Positions 1-13,400 of a DNA stretch of 64,000 bases are shown piece by piece (position 1 is the first letter of the stretch; each line of letters opens with the position of its first letter). The stretch lies in NCBI GenBank assembly GCA_021229015.1, contig CM037785.1, positions 43,422,543 through 43,486,542 on the forward strand. The letters are read 5' to 3'. The stretch is from Solen grandis. Lineage: Eukaryota; Mollusca; Bivalvia; Adapedonta; Solenidae. The position numbers and the translations under genes are program-made. Below the pieces are notes generated by a model. The model saw nothing but the letters and a program-made list of their open reading frames with translations. It had not been told where the DNA came from and did no database searches.

Positions 1-27
1 CAGACAGATCGACGGAAAACCATGACA

Positions 28-120
28 ACAACAACAACAACAAAATCTTAACAACAACAACCAAGCACACACACACACACACACACCACACACACAAACA
101 CACACACACACACAAGCACA
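28..120 (+). repeat. (CAA)n and (CA)n microsatellites
   Basis: Simple CAA runs at about 28-60 followed by CA runs to about 118, at the end of a repeat whose other copy is at 33655-33700. Confidence 0.9.
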
Positions 121-167
121 CGTCTCCCTCCATATATGGGAAGCGGGAAGACATAGCAAAACTCAAC

Positions 168-690
168 AATATATATTAGAGTTTGCCGGCTATTTCTATC
201 CAATCAGTGAACCCGAAATTTCAAATTCTTGGTCGATTTAATTTAAGAGTTGTCTGTTTAAATGAGATTTAACTGTTACGAGTTTTCGGCGAACTGCGCA
301 TGTCATTATTTCAAATTATGCCCTATACACGTGATAGTCATATATGGCAGTGTTTACTACACTGATCCCTACACACGAGGCGTGATTATCATTAATTCCA
401 CACTGGTGCATGTTGACGTCATTTGTAAACATTTATTAGAGTTTGTCCGCAATTTCTATCCAATCAGTGAGCCCGAAATTTCAAATTCCTGGTCGATTTA
501 AGACCAGGAATTTGAAATTTTGGGCTGATTGGAGAGAAATTGCGGGCAAACTCTAATAAAGCAGTGTGACGCAGTAATAGGGCGGGACAAATTCTAAGTT
601 AGTCAGAGATTTAACAGTGAAGAAGCCGTCACTCGCTACACTCGTTCTGGCTTCGTAACGGTTAAATTCTCTCTTAATAAACACTAACTG
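168..690. mobile_element. Inverted-repeat (foldback) insertion
   Basis: Present in copy A, absent at the matching place in copy B. It holds a long hairpin at 435-557, arms starting ATTAGAGTTTG and ending CAAACTCTAAT, and a second stem-like segment near 615-680 (GAAGCCGTCACTCGCTACAC region). Related sequence recurs at 59385-59480, 60225-60275 and 61380-61465, so this is a dispersed family. No coding capacity is evident; short ORFs inside are chance. Confidence 0.6.
435..557. repeat. Long perfect-to-near-perfect hairpin
   Basis: Left arm (attagagtttgtccgcaatt onwards) and right arm are reverse complements over about 55 bases with a short centre near 494-500. Confidence 0.85.
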
Positions 691-1288
691 TATCATATCT
701 TGTTTATTTCATATTATTCTAACTCCTTTCATTATATTATATTTTTTCTCTCTCTCTTGTTTTACGTTATTCATTGGGAACCCAAGCTGAACGATGTTAC
801 GTCATTTTCATCGATTTGGCGTTATTCTTTTCAAACCAGATCCGGTAAACGCCGCGGCTATTTAAATAGGCATGCAACAAGCTATTATCTTACAGTGAAA
901 AATATGCTAATATATCATTTATAAGTAATTCTAGGTATTATCTCCGAAAGCATTAAAGATGATGACAAATGAAACATTCAAAATCGAAATATACAACTGC
1001 GCTATTAGGCAAAATAAGAGAAGATTTGAATCAAGCATTGTCATGCTTAAAATATTAGCATCATCTCTTTCCCAGCAGCCCCTTACATTTTATCCTTAGT
1101 TAACCTCTTTTGTTTGTGAAAGCTCCAAATAGACCGATTTAATTATTCATTAACGATTACATCATTTTTCGAACATATCAATGGCGATGAATCATTTCGA
1201 TACCTTGCTATCGTATCAGTTATAGCAAAAATAAATGGAAGAGGTTATCTTATATTTGAATCATTCTCTCGCTCCAACACACACACAC

Positions 1289-1493
1289 GTGAGAAAAATT
1301 TTTGCCGTTTCATAACGAAGAGACATACTGTCAGTGGTCTCTTTAAGGTCTCCTAGAGTTAGATAGTAGTTGTCACCAGCTGCAACCCGGAAGTTGCTGT
1401 ACTTCAAATGACTAACAATGTCGTCTGCGTCCATCATCTCTATGTATAGATCAGACTCCTTGCCAAGTAACATCCGGTACAGGGTTTCCAGTC
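1289..1493 (-). CDS. FReD gene exon 4: middle of fibrinogen domain
   Basis: 205-bp exon with acceptor ATCTTTAG above 1493. It opens with [14 protein letters not shown] (family consensus GL(D/E)xLHxLT), continues with [11 protein letters not shown] and a [17 protein letters not shown] block, then [14 protein letters not shown], matching the GDSLxxxNGxxFST part of the domain. The end is placed at the donor GTGTGT next to a (TG)n run, leaving phase 2; this end is less certain than the start. Downstream exons with the calcium-binding loop and the last Cys pair are not in the window. Confidence 0.83.
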
Positions 1494-4400
1494 CTAAAGA
1501 TAACGGGATATGAATATTTGTTTTTTATGACGTCACACAGACAGTATGATTATGTATAGGTTAATGTTTGTTAGCGAGGGTTTAACAAATTAAACCGCTC
1601 AAGCTCGGCGCAGCCGAGCGAGCGGTTTAACTTGTTAAACACTCGCTAACAAACATTAACCTACTTAATGTATGGAATTATGTTTTGACGATACTGTCCT
1701 AGTCCCCGCCCATAAATTCCCGCCTTTGACGAACCAACCAATCAAATATGCTTCTAGATTACTCATGCAAATTTAATTTCAAATGTGACTCGTGTCTAAA
1801 AATAGACATGATGCAAGCTCATAACGACATGGAAGCGACAATTGCCATATGTTAACACAAGTTTTGATCTCTTAGAGGGATATTGAATTATTAGATGGTT
1901 TAAATGTTAAAAAACTAAAACTGAAGTAGCGCCTGCTAAAAAAACGTCTACCGAGATAAAGACACCGACCGCAAGTGTCGAAAATGCAAGATGCTAAAGT
2001 TCCAAACTGAAAAAAAAAATGTGATAGTCATAAATCTAAACTTCATTTTTTTACATCGATTACGAACAAGTTCTACAATTTATAATAATCATTCTCGGGG
2101 GCTCTGGTGGCGGCGTATGCGGTTATTATTGTGGGAGGAAACCGAAGAACTCGGACAAAACCCTCGTGCCTGGACGGGCGACCACTGTACCCCCTCACGT
2201 ACGTGACCAGGAATCGAACCTGGGACGCATTGGTGCGTAACCACTACGCTATCCTGGCACCCTGGCACTGTGATAGTCAGATCGGACGGGGAAAATAAGC
2301 AATGAATGAGCGAGTGAATACTTTATGCTATTCACTTATATTTGCGATTTGTTGTTGTTGATGTTTTACGAGTCACAAGATGTCACTACTATGATTTTTG
2401 TAAAAGGTCGTAAAAATGGTACTGGTATGACTAGCTGGTCCGGTGTCAGGATAATGTGACAGGGTGTTGTATCATGCCACATGTCTACGGTGTGATACTG
2501 CAGTGTGGCAGTACTATATCTGTCTCAAGTACACATTTTTATGGTGGCTGATTTCTGCCATTTCGTGTTTCGTGCCGCGGGGCGAGATTTCGCCCCGAAA
2601 TGTCGAAATCTCGGGGCGAGATTTCGGGGCGAAAGGTCGAAAACAGTATTTCGGGGCGAGATTTCGGGGCGAAAACTTGAAATTTCGCCCCGCAACACGA
2701 ATCATAGTATTTCGTCATTTCGCCCCGAAATCTCGCCCCGAGATTTCGGCATTTCGTGTTTTCGACCTTTCGCCACGAAATCTCGCCCCGAGATTTTGAC
2801 ATTTCGGGGCGAAATCTCGCACCGCGGCACGAAATAATCAATATTTCGTCTTTTCGAAATTTCGCCTGGCGCCCCGCCAACCCGCCAGGCGAGAATCCAA
2901 CATTTCGCATTTCGGGGCGAAATCTCGCCCCGCGGCACGAAATAATCAATATTTCGTCTTTTCGACTTTTCGTGCGGCGCCCCGCCAACCCGCCAGGCGA
3001 GAATTCAATATTTCGCATTTCGCCTTCCGGTACATATTGTACGCATGTGCAAATTGAATGTAAACACGTGTAAGCGAAACAAATCAAAGAAATGTTTTCT
3101 GGTTTAAATGGTTATGGTGATAGTATCCTTTATTAAACAGTTCAAAGTACTCTATCTTGTGTCAGAGCTATGTATAAACGAACCATTGACTTACAGACAA
3201 GGAATATAGAAAACAGAGCCACTGTGAAACGAAATGATTAGTTCATTAATGAATCAAGGGGAATCTCTGTTTCAAATATTTTTTAATTTTTGATTTTATG
3301 TTTTTGAATATTTTAGTTTATACTGATTGAATGCGTTGCATATATTACACGTTACATGTAAATATGTATGTGTTATGAAATGATATTGGTATCATGTCGA
3401 CACCAACCTTACTTCACAGGCAGTTCTATGTGAATATCAAGCATGTTTTCTGATTCTCTTCCTCTTCATTTTTTTCTTTCTCCTTTTTTTTACATCTCCC
3501 TTCCCTCTTTCCCTCTCCTTTTCACACTCACGTTTTTTTGTGGTTGTTGTTGTTGTTTTTTAATTAAAAAATATGTGACCAGATGGGCTTAATTACAGAT
3601 TTTAAGCGAAAAGGTTTATGGTGTAAAAAGTATTGCTGACTGAATAGTTTCCACCTTATCTTTTGTCAAGGTTAATGTATGTAATTAATGTACAGATTAT
3701 TTCACAACTACTTCCATATACCTTTATATTGGGTTAATTTGTATAATTGGCCTACTTAATTATTTTTTAGTGGTAGGTATACAGCATTGGAGATTTTCAG
3801 ATAATAATCTATAGAAAGGTCAATCTAAGACCAAAGAAAATCAGACATAAAAGAATTTGGAAGGAGGAAAGACACTTGATATGAGTTATTTGGATATGCA
3901 ACTTCAGAACATTCCCTGCTTTTCCTTATTGATAAACAGTACAGTAGTATAGAAGGACTTCAATCTCTTACTTTTAAGGATTCTCTTACTATTTTGCATT
4001 CAATTTGTCTGAGTGTGATTTTTTTTTTCTGAGTGTGATTTTTTTTATTAACATTACGGGTGTTAATGGGCCCTCTACAGATCTGTACAGTATTTCAGGT
4101 ATAGAAGCCATGTAGAACCACCAACCTACTGCAAGCCAGCTGGAAAGTTTGTTCACATGAAATATCTTTAGTGCTTAGACAGTTATTTGAAGCTACAGGT
4201 ACTGCATGATTTAGATTGATAGTACAAAAGTATATCTATTTTGAATTCAAATAGATCTAGCCTTAATGAAAGCAAATAATTATCTATCATTATGAAATTA
4301 TCCAACTTTCTACAAAATCTCTCTCTCACACACTCAGAGTTTTACACTCATCAAAGATCAGAAAATATGTATTTTACCCGTTGTTCACTAAAATTCCTCT

Positions 4401-7400
4401 TTAGTTCCCTCAGACCTAGCTCATCCAGGATAACATCCATGTCAGGATCACATAAAGGTTATGGGTTAGATCTGTTAAAGAATGTTTTATCATAAGATAT
4501 ATAAAGAAAATTGAAAAAAAAAAAAAAAAACATTCAAAATCTCGATAAGTCCTGTTAAACATGATAAATATTTACATAATACAATTACAGTGTGTAGGCT
4601 TATATCTATAAGTCACATACTATGTCAAGATCTATCCTCAAGTATTGAGTTCTCTTACTATTGGTATTCTCAAGCTTTTTATACAAATTCAATACTCAAC
4701 GTCATGTATGATGTGTGAAGTAATTTAACAGAGAAATAATTGACAATTTATCTTTTTTTTTTTTTTAAGCATTGAAAATGTTTTGCATAAGTATAACAAA
4801 AAATCATTTGAAATTGATGAAGAGGTAACATTTTTCTACCATTTTCACAAATGCTCCTTTTTATCATTTTTAAGCCACTAGTCAACACTCAGCAAGCAGA
4901 CGATCACTTATTTATGTAAATCAACAAAAAAGAACCTAAGTGCAACTGTTGTTCATAGATTTTACCTCTGTATGTGCACATTACCCATGGCAAACTCATT
5001 TGAAGTTCATTGTCGAGAACTGCAGACATAATAATAATATTCTGACTGTTATTGGATATTGAAAGTTATTTTTTAAAAACCTTAGACAGTTTATTACATT
5101 TGAAGGATTTAAATAGATCTATATCATATATGATATGAAAGTGAGAGATCGTGTAGGTATTTTCTTTGAACCAAATACTCCAGGATATTTGAATGTCTGG
5201 CGTGAGAATCTTGTACATGTATAATGGCTAAAATCAAATGGTCCTTATCGATGTCAACATAAACGTTCAGGTAATGATGACTCATCAGATATTTCTAGTA
5301 TCTTGATTCCATGAAATATGTATCACTTACTGTGCAGTAATTAGAGAAATAAAGCGTCTGCGCCTGAAAAAAAGGTGTCTGCGCATGCGTGCAATATGTA
5401 CCGGAAGGCGAAATGCGAAATATTGAATTCTCGCCTGGCGGGTTGGCGGGGCGCCGCACGAAAAGTCGAAAAGACGAAATATTGATTATTTCGTGCCGCG
5501 GGGCGAGATTTCGCCCCGAAATGCGAAATGTTGGATTCTCGCCTGGCGGGTTGGCGGGGCGCCAGGCGAAATGTCGAAAAGACGAAATATTGATTATTTC
5601 GTGGCGCGGGGCGAGATTTCGCCCCGAACGGGCGGCGAAATTCGAGCACATTATATCCGAAATACTGGCATTTTCGTGTTTTCGACCTTTCGCCCCGAAA
5701 TCTCGCCCCGAGATTTCGACATTTCGGGGCGAAATCTCGCCCCGCGGCACGAAACACGAAATGGCAGAAATCAGCCACCATACATTTTCTCCAAATGACT
5801 GAAATACTATTCCCCCAAAAATAATCTTTTCTATATTCGTATCAGTTTTCGATGCTTCATTTTACTGCATTTAATCAAAGTCGGAATATTGATTTTATAG
5901 CCACGCCACTAATCCCACCTTTAAACGCCTGCGCACAGAGGTTGATCACATGTGCAGTTAATTCAAAACGTATGCTAGGTTATCCATTATACATAGCGGT
6001 TTAAGAAGTTAAACCGAACGAACATTTTGAAAAATACTGCAATCCCATCGGTCAAAATATAATTCCATACATTAATGAAGTATAAGCTTTTGTGTGTTGA
6101 GGAATACTTGACACTAGTCACTTGTATTTGCTTTTTTTTTCACTTCATCACATTGGATATGATATTATGTTTACTATGTAAATGCTATAGTCATACATTT
6201 CAACTTGACAGTTTCAGATTCGCTTCCTGCGGAGATGTTATCCCGCTTAGTATCTGATTTGCCTCATGATACCTACGATGAGACGGGATCCAATCGGAAG
6301 TGACGTGATAGCAGAAACCGCCATTTATCCGCCATTTTAACGGCCATTACGTGATATCACGTGATGTGCGCCATTTATACGCCATTTTATCGACCATTTT
6401 TAGTCAAGCAGGTGCGTGCAGGTTTAAATTACGGCTTCGTGTTGTCCCGATTAAGAAAACACGATATCAGCCTAAATTGAACTTAGCCTTATTAAAGTCC
6501 TTGAATTTCTTGCTTCATTTCCTGTGCTACCATGACTTAAAGAAAAAAAAACATAAGAAAGTTTTGACTTGGAGAGAAATGTTCAACCACCTACAGTTTG
6601 TTTGTCCTTTTCGTACTCTAAGGTTATCTCTTCCATATGCAAATGCTGAAAAATGGCTTTCACTTCATACATCATCATTTAGAAATGCCCTGGAAGGAAA
6701 TTTTGGTAGGCTAAAACTTGTTTGACATTCAGTTCTCATTGTTTATAAACAGTTCATTCAAAATAAAAAAAAGTAGAACATCTACGCTGTTTTCATTGCA
6801 TTTCATCATAGTTGGAACTTTGCCAATATAGGCCGAGCCTCTTATCCCGCCTCTTCACACATGCGCAGAAAGGTTTTCCACAGGTGCAGTTAATTCAGCG
6901 CGTACAGTAGGTTATCCATTAAACCTAACGGTTTAACAAGTTAAACCGATGGAAAATTTTGAATAATACTGCAATCTCATTGGTCAAAATATAATTCCAT
7001 ACATTAAATCATTTTATGGGGATATGTACACATGGAGACAGATGAAAAGCGGCCTCACTGCAGTAGACAAAATACATTGTACATGTAACACATCATGATA
7101 CCGGAAATCCAGTCAGATATCTACCCCAATAGCAGTACTATTTGACGACTATTCACTTGTGATTACGCCTATTCATGATTGGTTCCTAAATCACTCGAAC
7201 GGTTGCAAAAATATTTCAAATATCAATTTCAGTATTTGTATATGAAGGGTATCATGATAAAACAAAACTTGGTTCTGACATAGGACATGATAGACCACTT
7301 TGTGATACATCGTGTAGGAATACAAATCCTGGCATCTGATGTTTGGTTGCCATTTAACACTTTTAAGGTACAAAAACCTAAATGTTTTCGAAAATCATTG

Positions 7401-10400
7401 CGTCTGATATTTAGAAAGCTGCAAAAATCTGAAGGCGTAAGGAGCATAATATTTTTAATTTACTTAAAATACATTCGAACTATATTATCATCGAATTTCC
7501 CTGGCCAGCTAATGGCGAGTCAAGTGATTTGGTCAGGAAAGATATCGCTGTAGCATACGCTTTCGTTTTATTTCTTATGGGATTAATTTCTTTAAATATA
7601 AACAGAGATATTGTATATGAGTATGTTTACTTATTTTCATCTCCAAGTTGTAATGAGGAAGGATTTTAATCGCTTATTCAATACACATCATATATTAAAG
7701 TTTTAACTTAGATCATATAATTCAAAATACAAAACATCTACGCAATATCAATACTTTGCCAGTATTATATCAGAAAATAAATGTCAATACCTTATATTTC
7801 ATATGTATAAAAACTGAAGAATATTAAAGAGCTCGATTAATACAAGGCCATATTTTACCAAATTTTCACGCTTTCCTGAATATTCTACATCAACTCCTGT
7901 GCCAATTTTTTGAATAATTAGAAGTAGAAGAAACTCCTTAGAAGTAGAAGTCAAGATTGAATAAGGAAAACATCTCTTTTAATAATTCGATTGGATTTTT
8001 GTTCTATTTGCGGAATGTTTATAGAGTAGATCTATACTGGCGTATTGGGAAAAAAAAGAATTTGGGAACATACTACCTGGTATATAATTGCAAATAGAAC
8101 TACGAGGAATAAAAAAATCGTACCTAACCAGTGCTCCCCTTCCGGGTCTCCGAAACCTTTCCGGTACGACTCAAAGTCACGATAGAAGTCTACAGTCCCG
8201 TCAAACCTTCGCTGGAACACCTTGAAAAGTCAAAATGTGTGGGTAAAAATGTAAGGTAATTAATAAAGGGTAATATGATTTAAAAGCATTGACCTGGCAT
8301 TAATATAAAATCCACATGTCAAGAGTTGGCATCGCATTTGGTTGGGGTATTCAATGTCCTGATTTGAATCCCACAGATCGTTTTTAATGTTGTTTATTTA
8401 TGATATATATTTTCTCTTTCTCTAAATATTTCGTAGTTGGACATTTATAATGTTTTATTTTAGAATTGAGTTTGCGATAATAGGTATGACAAAATACACA
8501 TGAAAATGAAAAACTACAAGCAATTGAACAGGTGTAAAGTATTTTTTAAAACTAATAAGATTTTATGTTAAAAGATAATAGTAACTTTAAGAAACAAATG
8601 CAACCATGAGACTCGAACCAGGGCGATTTAGGTTTTCAAAGCATGCGCCTTACCTCTCGGCCATTTGTCATTACATCAATATTACAGTCTTTATTGTTTA
8701 TATTGTCATAAGTATCAATACCATATTATATAGTTCACGCATTTTAACATCATACGATTTTATTTCCGAAAACGCATACGGTTACACACGAAAGATAATG
8801 AGAGCCAGGGTCATAATTTATAAACAATAAAAAACATAAGGATTAACGGTCCATGAATATAGCTATTCTTATTTTAAACTGTGTTCCAAAATCAAATATT
8901 ATAGATTTATCAATTGCATGGATAGAATGGATTTTTTTTTGCAGATGTATGTTTTAAAAACTGAATGGACACGGTTTAGAACTTGAAACTATTTTTCTGT
9001 TATGATGAGATAGTATATCTTCAATTGACATATTATTGAATCCACATTTTCTACTAAGTATCTTGGATGCTATATTGATAACTCACTATTTGGAGAAACT
9101 AAAATAAATATTACCACAAGTAAAGATAATTCGCGCCTTAAATTCTTACACTGGCAAGAAAAGTATTTAGACCTGTTAGTTTCATTAATGGCATGAATCC
9201 TAGAGAAAGGGTAAATCAGATTAATCTTGCTGAGATGTCTTTACTGAATGTTGAAAATAGAAACAATCACTTGCGCCTCGAACATGTTTTTAATATTGAC
9301 AATAATGAATGTCTCTCATACATGAAAGAAAACTTTGTACCAATAAGGGATATACATGTATACATTCTTATTCAAATGTAAAAGTAAAGGGACAGTAAGT
9401 TTCTATTATAGTGTAATTAATGATTGAAGTTCCCTGCCTGATAATATAAAAAACATCTAAAGAAAATTTGTGATTTTAAAAATCCATCGACGATTGATTT
9501 CTTATTCGTCAACATACTAGGCATCTTATGATTTTAGACAGAGTAGCGGTGCTTTGTTGTAAGCTTAATTCTGATTGGATAATTCGACACCGTCTCTCAA
9601 AGTCAAGCCAAATCGCTTTATTCACTCATCATACATATACCATGTAAATTAAAGAGGAAACATAGACGTATACAGGTAGTAACGAACGAGAGAACAATAC
9701 TTACGAGCTCTCTCTCTCTCTCTCTCACAGTCACACACACACAAACACGCATTAATTTATCAATTTGCATATTGAACAGGAGAGCTATTAAATAGAAAAC
9801 CGTTTAGTTATTTTTATGTATTCATGCACATATAATATTTTATATATTCACACATAATCATTTTAATTAATGTTTATATTAGATGTACTTCACTAGCACT
9901 AGAACCGAAGAAATTCCAATTTAATTGGAGACTTTATTATCAAAAATATGTACGATTTTTCCCGGTACTGTAATTTAAAAGCATGGCAATGGGGCGGAAT
10001 CTGATATCACTTGATCAAAAAGGTCTTAACGTTGTACAAATGTATGCTACCATCATATTCTATGCATTGTTTGATTAGTCTGCTATCCATTTAACACAAG
10101 GTATAACGAATCATTTTCAAAAGGCAACCATATCGAAGTAATAACGCGAAATGTTGAGTTTGTACATTGTTATGTCTGCTTCACTTCCAACTTCCGTTTT
10201 AATGTGGACCATTTTGAATCGAGTGTTCTAATTTAACGACGTAAAATTGCGTACACATATGTTTTACGTCATTCAATATGCAGAATGGACGAAAAAACAA
10301 ACCGGAAGTTGATAGTGGAGCAGACTTATAAAGATGTATAAGTTATTGACGTTTCGCTTTATTTCTTCGTTAAGTTTGCTTTTTGATTCGTTATTTAATG

Positions 10401-13400
10401 ACAGACAGACAGACAGACAGAACATTTTATTTTAGATTTGTACAAAGTACATCATCATTTCAAATGTAAATATACATATAAATAGATATCATTACTCAAT
10501 CACTTCATTTTAAACTATTTCATAAATACAACACATGTCAGGCATAAACTTTTTTTTCTTTTTTTCTTTTTCTTTTTTTTAAACAAACACATTTTCTCTT
10601 TTCTACGAGCTCCAGTTTCAAGAGGATGTGGCATCATAGAAAGTATCGTTAATATATTCAAAAATATCTAGGATGCGAAAAAGAAAGAAAACAAATAATC
10701 ACACTTTTTGTAATTTACTTATAAAAATCGACGTAGGTTTTATTTAATTATTGTTATTATTATTTTTTTAATTAAATCTGTCTTCATACTCAGGTCCCGG
10801 AATATTCATAAGCACCCCCCTTCCAACCTGTTTACTCACGTGGTTGTGTTTACTTCCGGTTTACTTTACATACACGTGTGACATAATTGAAACGTGAATG
10901 GAATGGATTTTTCAGTGTCATTTGATGTCCTGAGATAAAAATAATAGCTTGTATCATCAACTGGACTTCGTTATAATAAAAATATTTATTTATTATTATA
11001 AAATTATTTATTGTGTTAACCGTGCATATAATATAATGGTAGCATACATCTGTACAAAGCTGTTATGACCTCCGCAATTAAGTGATGTCAGATTACGTTT
11101 CATAACATGCTCAATGTACAGTACAGAGGGACAAATCGAAATCAACATTCCAATGAATTTGGTAATTTTGCGGTTCTTGTGCCAGTGATGTAATTATATT
11201 AACTGTAGAAGAAATATACACATACTTCTATAACGACTATTTTCATGTAATTTGAACATGTCTAGGCAATTAATATCAAATAAACTTTCAATCATAAACG
11301 TTCTTATGTTTACACAATTTTATATAATAATAAATATACACATCGATTTATATATTTGCAGTTCACATTTACCATATAAATATAACGCATACACATATAT
11401 TCATATCCATACTACTAGTATTACAAACACTAATAAAGATATTCCATATTTTAACTTGACTAGACTTGACTATTTGAGTTTACCGTCGCCTCGACAATAT
11501 TTCAGTCATAAAGCGACGTCCAGCTAATAACAGGTGGAGGAAGACCCCGATTGCACGGAGACATCCGGGTAGAACCACCAATCTACCGCAAGCCAGCTGG
11601 AAGGCTTCCTCACATGAAAATCCGAATGACCCTGGCGGGATTCGAACCCACGCGGTGAGGGGCTGAGTGAGTGGTAAAGTCAGCGACTTTACCCTCTCGG
11701 CCACGGAGGCCCCCTTCCATATTTTAAAGTATTTAACATATCTCGCATAAAGTTGTAAACTAATAACAATCTCATAACTCTTTTTATTAATTTTGACAAA
11801 ATTACACAATTGTGAATTCCATTTTATTCGCTGTGATCATGAATTTAAAATACTTATGTGTGTTTGGTCTTTGAAAGTGATATGGTTAATATACGTTCTT
11901 CTTTCCTGTTAAAATTTTTTTCCAGATAGTTAATGAAATTCAACTCTTATCTGATTACTATCGCAATCGTTGCAATCACACTGCCATTTTGCACTACATT
12001 GCTTCTCGAAACTGAGTAAATGATCAAACAATACAAACAATAACAAATGCTTTCAAATTGTATCGTCTTGATTAAATATTTATCTTTAGTCACGCAAGCT
12101 TTGTATTTTAGTATAGTCTGAATATAACATTTTGTAAGTGTTAGTATAAAAACGCCGAAAAAGCAACAAAAAAAAAAAAAAAAAAAAAAAATGAAAAAAG
12201 AAAGAAAAAAAAAAAAAAAAAAAGGAGAGAAAAAAAATAAATTAGAAAGATTGTCTGGTTAAACGACTAATGGAACCATGTCTCAGTCAAAGTGAATACT
12301 GCCTGATAATATATTCAAAATGTGTCCCTCAGGATATAAAACCGGTATACAACTAGACTTTCATGCATACATGAATAATACATTCAATCAGACATGAATT
12401 AAAACTATTTTTTCTATTTTCAATTTCAAATAAACTTATATTCGGATTTCTCTTTTTACCACTTTACTAGGAATCTATAATGCATTTTTTATGATGAATC
12501 GTAATTTCGCGAAGAAATCTTTAGGTAAAGGAAAGTTATATCTTTTGAACAAATATAAATAACCGCTTACGGGTATTTGAATGAGCAGGAAACAGTTAAA
12601 ATAACCTGTGGTTAATTTGCATTTGACTCAAAGAAAAAGCTTGGATAATGTCGGAAGAGCTAGCTGCTGTACTCATTACCGAATTACAGTTTCATAAATC
12701 ACCGATAGAAATCGAAGAATTTGTATTTTTAAATTTAATTCCATAAATACCTCCACATTCTTTTTGCTACGTCCAGAGGGAGCAAAGGTCGTTGCAAAGG
12801 ATATTTGTACATCAATCATCCTTGATGATAAATATATGTCATCATTCCAACACATAAAATTACAAACACATTTTAAAACGGTACATTTGGAAATAAATGT
12901 ATCAGCGATCTCTGTATTTTTAAATAAACTGGAAAATCATAAAGAACCCTAATCATCGCAATAAGAAATAGTGTTAACGTGATGCGGCTTCATTCTTTTC
13001 ATTTTTATTATGAGATAATGAACTCTTTCCATAAGTGATTAAATTTCAACCCCGAAATACACAGCTTCCAATTTAAAAATTATGCCATCAGAAGAGTAAT
13101 GCCGAAAAAAAATACTCATACGAACATCGAGAGCTTGACATAGTGTCATAGTTTTTCGTGGTCACTAATACGTCAAATCGATGGCTCAGCGCAAAAGGAT
13201 ATTTAATACATACAAGGCTCGACCCTTTTGCGCTGAGCCTACGAAATAATCACGATGAATGATATCATTTACTGATATCTGTCATCATATTACTGTAATA
13301 CATACATGTTTTCGGCGTAACTGTCTAACCCCACTTTTGACACACTTAGGAATGATGACGTAAGACCATATGGATATTTTAACGGTTTTCATTGGTAGAA

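Larger units (their letters stand above)
2540..5782. mobile_element. 3.24 kb GC-rich foldback element
   Basis: Termini TATGGTGGCTGATTTCTGCC and its exact reverse complement. Long inverted arms (about 2540-3045 and 5388-5782) are built from short GC-rich palindromic words such as TTTCGCCCCGAAATCTCG, in contrast to the AT-rich surroundings. The arms are near identical in their outer 110 bp and inner 300 bp, while the left arm has an extra block between. The element interrupts a SINE and is flanked by a 6-bp duplication. The 2.3 kb interior has no recognisable transposase, so it is non-autonomous or has captured sequence. ORFs in the arms on both strands are artefacts of the repeat. Confidence 0.85.
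1557..7006. mobile_element. Composite 5.45 kb insertion in FReD intron 3
   Basis: Copy B reads straight through this site (near 34545), so the whole block is an insertion in copy A. Sequence near its left end (about 1665-1690, TTAATGTATGGAATTAT) is the inverted complement of its right end (6984-7006). Inside are a minus-strand SINE, a split SINE with a nested foldback element, and a direct duplication of the right terminus (5815-6078 and 6745-7006). No transposase was seen. Confidence 0.65.
1..9168. repeat. Segmental duplication, copy A (with insertions)
   Basis: Positions 1-167, about 690-1556 and 7007-9168 align collinearly with 33655-36442. Shared landmarks include the dinucleotide-rich GACAGA...CCATGACA start, FReD exon 4, the motif GATACCGGAAATCCAG, tRNA-like segments and a LINE fragment. 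Copy A carries two insertions missing from copy B (about 168-690 and 1557-7006), and retains exon 3, which copy B lost. Boundaries are estimated by eye. Confidence 0.85.

Noticed and set aside
2539..3087. Long ORFs (up to about 180 codons) on both strands of the GC-rich arms
   Set aside because: They arise from stop-poor palindromic repeat words; the translations are low-complexity repeats of the same short peptide on either strand.
5295..5802. Overlapping ORFs in the right arm
   Set aside because: Mirror images of the left-arm ORFs, produced by the inverted repeat.
6351..6725. 124-codon ORF as a host gene
   Set aside because: No family signature, lies inside a repeat-derived insertion, and begins within a motif cluster.
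8032..8123. Hydrophobic extension of FReD exon 3 as a membrane segment
   Set aside because: It lies beyond a good splice donor at the exact point where family similarity ends.
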